Source: Bradyrhizobium septentrionale
GTDB taxonomy: Bacteria > Pseudomonadota > Alphaproteobacteria > Rhizobiales > Xanthobacteraceae
Assembly: GCF_011516645.4 (NCBI RefSeq)
Contig: NZ_CP088285.1
Coordinates: forward strand, 7,644,501-7,708,500
Direction of reading: 5' to 3'
DNA length: 64,000 nucleotides
Shown: piece after piece, positions 58,048-64,000 of the stretch
Layout of the letters: each line of letters begins with the position of its first letter
How positions within the stretch are numbered: the stretch's first letter is position 1
The notes under the pieces: generated by a model
Told to the model about the DNA's origin: nothing
Databases searched by the model: none
What the model saw: the letters and a program-made list of their open reading frames with translations, nothing else
Made by a program: the position numbers and the translations under genes

Positions 58048-59178
58048 CTACTCCCAGCTCAACGCGCCGCCGTTCTGATACTCGATCACGCGCGTCTCGA
58101 AGAAGTTCTTCTCCTTCTTGAGGTCCATCGCCTCCGACATCCACGGGAACGGGTTTTCCGCCTCGTCGAACACCCGCGCGAGGCCAAGTTGCGCGCAGCG
58201 GCGGTTGGCGATGAAGTGCATGTATTGCTCGCAGAGAGCTGCGTTGAGGCCGAGGAAGCCGCGGGGCATGGTGTCGCGGCCGTAGGCGGCTTCGAGTTCG
58301 GCGGCGGTTCGCACCATGTCGCGGATTTCCTCCTGGAACTCCTTCGTCCAGAGGTGCGGGTTCTCGATCTTGATCTGGTTGATGACGTCGATACCGAAGT
58401 TCAGGTGGATCGATTCATCGCGCAGGATGTACTGGTACTGCTCGGCGATCCCGACCATCTTGTTGCGGCGGCCGAGCGAGAGGATCTGCGCAAAACCCGT
58501 GTAGAACCACATGCCTTCGAAGATGACGTAGAACGCGACGAGGTCGCGCAGGAACGCCTGGTCGGCTTCAGGCGTCCCGGTCTTGAAGTCGGGATCGTCG
58601 AGATGCTGGGTGTGCTTGATTGCCCACGCCGCCTTGTCGGTGATCGAGGGCACTTCGCGGTACATGTTGAACAGCTCGCCCTCGTCGAGGCCGAGGCTTT
58701 CGACAATGTACTGGAAGGTATGGGTGTGCACCGCCTCCTCGAACGCCTGCCGTAGCAGGTACTGCCGGCATTCCGGGTTGGTCAGGTGGCGGTAGATCGC
58801 CAACACGATGTTGTTGGCGACGAGGCTCTCGGAGGCCGCGAAGAAGCCGAGGTTGCGCTTGATGGCGCGGCGCTCGTCTTCGGTCAGGCCATCGCGCGAC
58901 TTCCACAACGCGATGTCGGCCTGCATCGAGACTTCGGTCGGCATCCAGTGATTGTTGCAGCCGGCGAGATACTTCTCCCACGCCCATTTGTACTTTAGCG
59001 GCAGGAGCTGATTTACGTCGGCGCGGCAGTTGATCATCCGCTTTTCGTCGACCGAGACGCGGCCGCCGCTGCGATCGATCGTGCCGAGGCCGGTTGGTTC
59101 CGGCGCCGGCGTGGTGAGCAGGACCGCAGGCGCCGGTTTGCGGGCGGCGGAGGACGCGTTGTCTGACCAGTCAAGCAT
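58048..59178 (-). CDS. nrdB: Ribonucleotide reductase small subunit, class Ic-like (Phe at radical-Tyr position)
   Basis: 376 residues. Makes the metal-oxygen cofactor for NrdA. The ligand pattern is E117 (ASESLVANN), E148 and H151 ([10 protein letters not shown]) and [10 protein letters not shown] further on. The residue seven after E148, the radical tyrosine in E. coli, is F155, and the first ligand is Glu, not Asp. Both are features of the chlamydial Mn/Fe class Ic subunit, whose sequence this protein resembles over its whole length, including the PFPWMSE and [10 protein letters not shown] end. Starts 23 bases after nrdA. Confidence 0.9.
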   Translation of the reverse strand: MLDWSDNASSAARKPAPAVLLTTPAPEPTGLGTIDRSGGRVSVDEKRMINCRADVNQLLPLKYKWAWEKYLAGCNNHWMPTEVSMQADIALWKSRDGLTEDERRAIKRNLGFFAASESLVANNIVLAIYRHLTNPECRQYLLRQAFEEAVHTHTFQYIVESLGLDEGELFNMYREVPSITDKAAWAIKHTQHLDDPDFKTGTPEADQAFLRDLVAFYVIFEGMWFYTGFAQILSLGRRNKMVGIAEQYQYILRDESIHLNFGIDVINQIKIENPHLWTKEFQEEIRDMVRTAAELEAAYGRDTMPRGFLGLNAALCEQYMHFIANRRCAQLGLARVFDEAENPFPWMSEAMDLKKEKNFFETRVIEYQNGGALSWE

Positions 59179-59201
59179 GGTGATTTCCTTTTCTTCTCTG
59201 C

Positions 59202-62105
59202 TTACTGGCAGGCTTCGCAGTCGGGGTTGTCGATCGAGCACGCCATGACCGTGGTCAGGTCCGGCGCGGTGACGGCGGAGGACACGTTGACGGTCGAACC
59301 GGCGGACATCATCGAGACCGAGGTCACGGCGTTGAGCTTGCCGTCGGTGCCCTTCAGCGTCGACTTCTCCACGTGGGTCGCGGAGCGCGAACGCAGGTAG
59401 TAGGTCGTCTTCAGACCGCGGGTCCACGCCAGGCGATACAGCGCATCGAGCTTCTTGCCGGAGGGGTTGGCAATGTAGAGGTTGAGCGACTGGGCCTGGT
59501 CGATCCACTTCTGCCGGCGGGAGGCCGCTTCGATCAGCCAGGCGCTGTCGATCTCGAAGGCGGTCGCATAGAGCGCCTTGAGGTCGTCAGGGATACGGTC
59601 GATCGAACCGACGCTGCCGTCGAAATATTTGAGGTCGTTGACCATCACCTCGTCCCACAGGCCGCGGGCCTTGAGGTCGCGGACCAGGAACTCGTTCACG
59701 ACGGTGAAATCGCCGGACATGTTCGATTTGACGTAGAGGTTCTGGTAGCCGGGCTCGATCGACTGCGCGACGCCGCAGATGTTGGAAATCGTCGCGGTCG
59801 GCGCGATCGCCATCACGTTGGAATTGCGCATGCCGATGGTCCGGACGCGGGCACGCAGGCTGGCCCAGTCGCGGGTGCTGGAGCGGTCCATGTCGAGGCC
59901 GCCGCGGGCGTCGGCCAACAGTTCGATCGAGTCGATCGGCAGGATGCCCTGGCTCCACAGCGATCCCTCGAACGACGGATACTTGCCGCGCTCGGCAGCA
60001 AGATTCACCGAAGCCGAGATCGCGTAGTACGAGATCGCTTCCATGCTGGTGTCGGCGAACGCCACCGCCGCATCGGACGCGATCGCGATCCGCATCGCCT
60101 GCAAGGCATCCTGAAAACCCATCAGGCCGAGGCCGACCGGACGGTGACGCAGGTTGGAACGGCGCGCTTCCGGAATGGTGTAGAAGTTGATGTCGATGAC
60201 ATTGTCGAGTATCCGCATCGCCGTCATCGTCGTGTTCTTCAGCCTGATCTCGTCGAGCGCCCCGTCCTTGATGTGGTTGAGCAGGTTGATCGAACCAAGG
60301 TTGCAGACCGCGGTCTCGTCGTCGGACGTGTTGAGCGTGATCTCGGTACAGAGGTTCGACGAGTGGATGACGCCGGCATGGCGCTGCGGCGAACGCAGGT
60401 TGCAGGGGTCCTTGAACGTGATCCAGGGATGGCCGGTCTCGAACAACATGGTCAGCATCTTGCGCCAGAGGTCGGTGGCGCGGACCTGCTTGAACACGCG
60501 GATCTCACCCCTCGCCGCCTTGGCTTCGTAGAACGCATAGCGTTCCGCGAACGGCTTGCCGTAGAGGTCGTGCAGATCGGGCGTCTCGTCCGGCGAGAAC
60601 AGCGTCCATTCGCCGTCGGCGGCGACGCGCTGCATGAACAGGTCGGGCACCCAGTTGGCGGTGTTCATGTCGTGGGTGCGCCGGCGGTCGTCGCCGGTGT
60701 TCTTGCGCAGGTCGAGGAATTCCTCGATGTCGATGTGCCAGGTCTCAAGATAGGCACAGACTGCGCCCTTGCGTTTGCCACCCTGGTTGACGGCGATCGC
60801 GGTGTCGTTGGCGACCTTGAGGAACGGCACCACGCCCTGGCTCTCGCCATTGGTCCCCTTGATGTGGGCGCCCAGACCGCGCACGCGGGTCCAGTCGTTG
60901 CCGAGGCCGCCGGAATACTTCGCCAGCAGCGCGTTGTCCTTGACCGACTTGAAGATGCCATCGAGATCATCGGCCACGGTGGTGAGGAAGCACGACGAAA
61001 GCTGCGGCCGCAGCGTACCGGAGTTGAACAGCGTTGGCGTCGAGGCCATGAAGTCGAACGATGACAGCAGATTGTAGAACTCGATGGCGCGCGCCTCGCG
61101 GTCGATCTCGCGCACGGCAAGGCCCATCGCGACGCGCATGAAGAATGCCTGCGGCAGTTCGATGCGGTTGCCGCGCTCGTGCAGGAAATAGCGGTCGTAG
61201 AGCGTTTGCAGGCCAAGGAACTGGAACGACAGGTCGCGCTCCGGCTTCAGCGCCGCCGCAAGCCGGGGCAGATCGAATCGTGCGAGGTCAGCGTCGAGCA
61301 GTTCGGCCTTGATGCCGGTCCTGATATAGGCCGGAAAATACTCGGCATAGCGCGTCGCCATGTCGGCCTGCGAGGCGTTGGCCGGCGTGCCTTCGACATA
61401 GGACAGCACTTCGGTGCGCAGCTTGTCGAGCAGCAGGCGCGCGCTGACATAGGCGTAATTCGGCTCCTGCTCTACCAGAGTACGGGCGGCCATCACGGAC
61501 GCAAGCGCAAGTTCGTCCTGGCTGATGCCGTCGTAGAGATTGCGATGGGTTTCGGCGAGCACGGCGGCGGCGTCGACGCCTTCGAGGCCGGCGCAGGCTT
61601 CGTTGGCGATCAGAGCAAGCCGCGCATTGTCCAGCGGCACCTTGCTGCCGTTGGCGAGCGTGACGTTGAATTGCGGACCGGCCTGCGGCTTGACGGCCTC
61701 CTGCTCGGCACGCTGCCGGGTGCGCTCGTCGCGGTACAGCACGTAGGCGCGCGCCACCTTGTGGTGCTCGCTGCGCATCAAGGCCAGTTCGACCTGATCC
61801 TGCACGTCCTCGATATGGAAGGTACGGCCTTCGCTCATGCGGCGCGACAGCGCGGTGACGACTTCCGCCGTCAACTGCTCGACCACTTCATGGACGCGAC
61901 GGGAGGCTGCTGCGGTGTGGCCCTCGACCGCGAGGAACGCCTTGGTCATCGCGACCGAAATCTTGCTGGCGTCGAAGCGCGACACCGTCCCGTTGCGGCG
62001 GATCACCTGCATCGGAAGCTCGGCTTCCGGCGCGGCATGTGAATCTGGACGCAACTGAATGACTGGAGTGGCTTTCGCCAGTTCGCGATCGAGAGACAAA
62101 GACAT
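59202..62105 (-). CDS. nrdA: Ribonucleotide reductase large subunit, class I
   Basis: 967 residues. Reduces ribonucleoside diphosphates. An N-terminal ATP-cone (about 32-120, starting [16 protein letters not shown]) gives dATP control. Active-site regions are visible: [14 protein letters not shown] and VCNLGSINL. The Tyr pair [10 protein letters not shown] lies on the radical path, and the C-terminal CEAC re-reduction pair is present. The start at 62105 (MSLSLDREL) is chosen because the upstream open frame belongs to the riboswitch leader. It is co-transcribed with nrdB. Confidence 0.95.
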   Translation of the reverse strand: MSLSLDRELAKATPVIQLRPDSHAAPEAELPMQVIRRNGTVSRFDASKISVAMTKAFLAVEGHTAAASRRVHEVVEQLTAEVVTALSRRMSEGRTFHIEDVQDQVELALMRSEHHKVARAYVLYRDERTRQRAEQEAVKPQAGPQFNVTLANGSKVPLDNARLALIANEACAGLEGVDAAAVLAETHRNLYDGISQDELALASVMAARTLVEQEPNYAYVSARLLLDKLRTEVLSYVEGTPANASQADMATRYAEYFPAYIRTGIKAELLDADLARFDLPRLAAALKPERDLSFQFLGLQTLYDRYFLHERGNRIELPQAFFMRVAMGLAVREIDREARAIEFYNLLSSFDFMASTPTLFNSGTLRPQLSSCFLTTVADDLDGIFKSVKDNALLAKYSGGLGNDWTRVRGLGAHIKGTNGESQGVVPFLKVANDTAIAVNQGGKRKGAVCAYLETWHIDIEEFLDLRKNTGDDRRRTHDMNTANWVPDLFMQRVAADGEWTLFSPDETPDLHDLYGKPFAERYAFYEAKAARGEIRVFKQVRATDLWRKMLTMLFETGHPWITFKDPCNLRSPQRHAGVIHSSNLCTEITLNTSDDETAVCNLGSINLLNHIKDGALDEIRLKNTTMTAMRILDNVIDINFYTIPEARRSNLRHRPVGLGLMGFQDALQAMRIAIASDAAVAFADTSMEAISYYAISASVNLAAERGKYPSFEGSLWSQGILPIDSIELLADARGGLDMDRSSTRDWASLRARVRTIGMRNSNVMAIAPTATISNICGVAQSIEPGYQNLYVKSNMSGDFTVVNEFLVRDLKARGLWDEVMVNDLKYFDGSVGSIDRIPDDLKALYATAFEIDSAWLIEAASRRQKWIDQAQSLNLYIANPSGKKLDALYRLAWTRGLKTTYYLRSRSATHVEKSTLKGTDGKLNAVTSVSMMSAGSTVNVSSAVTAPDLTTVMACSIDNPDCEACQ

Positions 62106-62235
62106 CGGCAGGCCCCGTGGTAGAAATGCAGTTGTTATGGGGGCTGGATTTGCGACAGGCGCCAGATCGCATGGCCGGCGAACGCCGGGCATGGCAAACG
62201 AGCAACCGCCGGACACCCCGCCCGTGGACGTTCTG

Positions 62236-62430
62236 ATGTCACGGCAGGTCTCCTGGCTCGCAGGTCATCGCCACGCCCTGTCTTCCCAATGCGCACGGCG
62301 CACCAGTGACTTAAATCGGGAGTGACTCACTGCTTACAGTTGCGGGGGCAGCGCCGGAATCTCGCAGCACGTGCGATTCACCGACTTCCCTCTTAGTCAC
62401 CAAATCTTGCGATCCGGTGGAACCATGACA
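62236..62430 (-). ncRNA. Cobalamin (B12) riboswitch
   Basis: Read on the minus strand: GGGAAGTCGGTG near the start, the core GCTGCCCCCGCAACTGTAA at 62352-62334, a GGGAAGACAGGG-like stem, and the B12 box AGCCAGGAGACCTGCC at 62258-62243. The order and spacing are those of adenosylcobalamin riboswitches. It lies in the nrdA leader, so B12 should lower nrdAB expression. A GC-rich hairpin at about 62171-62193, between box and start codon, is a possible output stem without a T run. Confidence 0.92.
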
Positions 62431-62432
62431 GC

Positions 62433-62464
62433 TATATGTGGTGATATTCGTCCCGAAGTGTCAA
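62433..62464 (-). promoter_or_regulatory. Candidate nrdAB promoter
   Basis: TTGACA as -35 at 62464-62459 and a TATA-rich -10 region (CATATA/TATAGC) at about 62440-62431, just before the riboswitch. Spacing to the best -10 is slightly long (19-20 bases). Confidence 0.45.
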
Positions 62465-62529
62465 TGGGCGGTTAATGCCTTTACGCAAAAAACCGCCTCG
62501 CAAGACAGTTCGAAGACAACTTGGCCCCG

Positions 62530-62538
62530 TTATCCACA
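62530..62538 (+). promoter_or_regulatory. DnaA-box consensus upstream of nrdAB promoter
   Basis: Perfect TTATCCACA about 70 bases upstream of the candidate promoter. Single copy. The remaining part of 62465-62669 shows no gene that I can support. Confidence 0.35.
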
Positions 62539-62669
62539 TTGGGGACCGTTTGAACTTCCGTGTTCCTACGGAACGAGACGGGAAAAGGCGCTGATGAGAC
62601 TGCACCGATTCTGTCGGAGCCCGATAGAGACGTTCTCGACCACGTCGATGCGCAAGCCTGATTCTCAAT

Positions 62670-63023
62670 TCAATCGGACTGACCTGCCGAGGCGGACCCA
62701 CTCGCAAGATCCGCCTTCCGCCAGTTCTCGATGATCTCCGGGTTTTTCCAAAGCCGTGCGACTACATCGGGTGAATAGGTCCACAGCCGAATTTTCTGGC
62801 CGCGATCGATGTAGGAATTGCCAGCAGCCGGAAGGCGACCGTCTTTCGTCCAGCGTTGACGCTCAAGCGGAGTGAGAAGCAGGATCTCTTCCAACATTTT
62901 GATCGTGATCTTCTCGTTGCGGAGGCGATCGAGTTTTTCGTCGATGCGCGAGATGAAATCCGAAACGGCGTTCATGTCGGCCATCAAGAAATGCGCGGTG
63001 ACCCCTCCATCCTTTGTCGGCAA
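62670..63023 (-). CDS. Hypothetical protein
   Basis: 117 residues, or 104 from the internal ATG at 62984 (MADMNAVSDF). Helical start (ISRIDEKLDRLRNEK), then LTPLERQRWTKDGRLP and RLWTYSPDVVARLW, which could be a small DNA-binding or adaptor domain, with a polar tail. Family not recognised. The 200 bases upstream carry no clear promoter. Confidence 0.5.
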   Translation of the reverse strand: MPTKDGGVTAHFLMADMNAVSDFISRIDEKLDRLRNEKITIKMLEEILLLTPLERQRWTKDGRLPAAGNSYIDRGQKIRLWTYSPDVVARLWKNPEIIENWRKADLASGSASAGQSD

Positions 63024-63221
63024 ACCGCTTCAGTTGCGTCCTGACCAACCTGATCGATTGACTAGCGCGGCGATGCGAGCCCACGGTCAGATCAGTATTC
63101 GGAACAAAGCGCACAGAGATCGCTTCGCCCTCGTGTGTAACGTCCAAATATTGACTCTCGATTGAGCGGACAGTCCCCACGGTCAATACCCCACGACACA
63201 AAGGTAATGAAAATCATAGTT

Positions 63222-64000
63222 TCACGATCGGGATAGAGACAGCAGTAATCTTCGCCAGCCAATTAGAATTCCCGTGATCGAAAAAAGGAAGCCCAGCGTA
63301 CAAAGCCCGACGACGATCAGCGTACGGGTTGCCGGGTGCTGCACGAGAACCGGAAAATCAAGCGTGTGAAGCGCTTGGTAAGCCCAGCGATACGCGCGAC
63401 GCGAGGAGTCCAGGCGCTGCAACACCATGCCGTTGACGCTGTCGACATCGAACCAGACGTCGCCGCATATCGTACGATAGACAGGCGCCGAAGGGAGTTG
63501 TGATGCAGCCTCATAGGCGTCGTCGGCCGGCACGGCCCCCGGCGCGCCGCATCCAGGCGCCAAGCGCGACATCAGGCCGGTGACATCGTCCGCACCCAGA
63601 AGGCCGGTCGGATCAGATGCCGCTACGCCCGACCGAACCAGCATCTGTTTGTCGAGCGCCACGCGGTCGCGCCGAAACTGCTGTCCGCCAAATGCGAACC
63701 ACTCGACTTCACGTGCACCTGGCGAGACCGGGGGCCAAATTGACGATGCCAGGCCCGCAATGTCGACCCCGGTGACCGCTACCGCCGCTTCAGCGTCAGT
63801 CAATTGCCCGCGCGAAAATAGCCGTCCATGATCCATCGAAAGCCATCCGCTGACGATCCACGTGAGCAGGAAAACGGCTGCTGCCAGTCCGACGACATGA
63901 TGTAAGGCGTGCCAGCCGCGATACGGCGTCGTCAGGTGGCCCTGCCGCCGCTTCAGACGTGCGATACCCAGGATCGCGCCAAGCAAGGCGGCGATCGACG
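63222..64000 (-). CDS. PepSY-type membrane protein, 5' end outside the window
   Basis: At least 259 residues of the C-terminal part; the frame is open to the window edge. A membrane helix (GLAAAVFLLTWIVSGWL) is followed by a periplasmic PepSY-like region (VWFDVDSVNGMVLQRLD) and a last helix pair (TLIVVGLCTLGFLFSITGILIGW). Two cysteines lie in the periplasmic part. Such proteins often accompany siderophore receptors and reduce or handle iron complexes; the neighbour on that side is not visible. Confidence 0.72.
   Translation of the reverse strand, partial: SIAALLGAILGIARLKRRQGHLTTPYRGWHALHHVVGLAAAVFLLTWIVSGWLSMDHGRLFSRGQLTDAEAAVAVTGVDIAGLASSIWPPVSPGAREVEWFAFGGQQFRRDRVALDKQMLVRSGVAASDPTGLLGADDVTGLMSRLAPGCGAPGAVPADDAYEAASQLPSAPVYRTICGDVWFDVDSVNGMVLQRLDSSRRAYRWAYQALHTLDFPVLVQHPATRTLIVVGLCTLGFLFSITGILIGWRRLLLSLSRS

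Noticed and set aside
42894..58050. Direct repeat of the tRNA-Lys 3' end as attachment site
   Set aside because: I looked for the terminal bases (CCCTCCGCGCTCACC) near the recombinases and nrdB and found no second copy in the window.
62863..63201. 112-codon minus-strand open frame overlapping the hypothetical gene at 62670
   Set aside because: It overlaps most of the better-looking gene in another frame, has no ribosome site, and turns basic and low-complexity after about residue 60. A frameshifted longer gene is possible but unsupported.

Overview
The window looks like the chromosome of a Bradyrhizobium-type alphaproteobacterium (Nitrobacteraceae, Hyphomicrobiales). It is GC-rich and carries phosphatidylcholine synthase, HspQ, SdhE, an IalB-family protein, a rhizobial cyclic beta-glucan (ndv) locus, and the backbone order sdhE-mfd / recG-DUF502-glmS. 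Short palindromic intergenic repeats of a rhizobial kind are also present. The assignment rests on gene content, not on a database match.

Layout. 0-11 kb is ordinary chromosome: pcs, a UbiH-like hydroxylase, an AEC carrier, hspQ, an MFS exporter, an IalB-like protein and a family-5 solute-binding protein. It ends with two neighbouring enzymes that have lost their signature motifs: an acyl-adenylate-forming protein and a GGDEF protein. At 11.25-12.09 kb lies the most striking gene, a TIR domain joined by one membrane helix to a von Hippel-Lindau beta-type domain that keeps the positions of the human hydroxyproline pocket. 12-21 kb is repair and envelope backbone (mfd, sdhE, recG, DUF502, glmS). 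21-33.8 kb looks like an accessory block between glmS and glmU: a broken GAF-GGDEF-PilZ gene, a class III cyclase, a nitrilase with a divergent LysR regulator, a DUF485/ActP-type carrier pair, and a haloalkane dehalogenase with a flavin reductase facing a SARP/TPR regulator. 33.8-42.7 kb returns to backbone: glmU, a SPOR-like protein, and an ndvC/ndvD/ndvB-like locus for cyclic beta-1,3/1,6-glucan.

43-57.5 kb, downstream of a tRNA-Lys gene, is a mobile region. It holds an IS5-type remnant, a 2.1 kb element whose transposase is a chimera of IS21 IstA and another DDE transposase, a type II (short) CBASS anti-phage operon (CD-NTase, E2-like protein, patatin effector), an IS1380 element, an AlpA-like protein and two tyrosine recombinases. 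The second recombinase is split by an IS66 element. Both the IS1380 and IS66 insertions can be resolved to the base from target-site duplications.

58-64 kb is backbone again: nrdB and nrdA behind a cobalamin riboswitch. NrdB has Phe at the radical-tyrosine position and Glu as first metal ligand, as in chlamydial Mn/Fe (class Ic) enzymes. The inferred logic is that B12 shuts off an oxygen- and metal-dependent reductase when a B12-dependent enzyme elsewhere can take over. The window ends inside a PepSY-type membrane protein.
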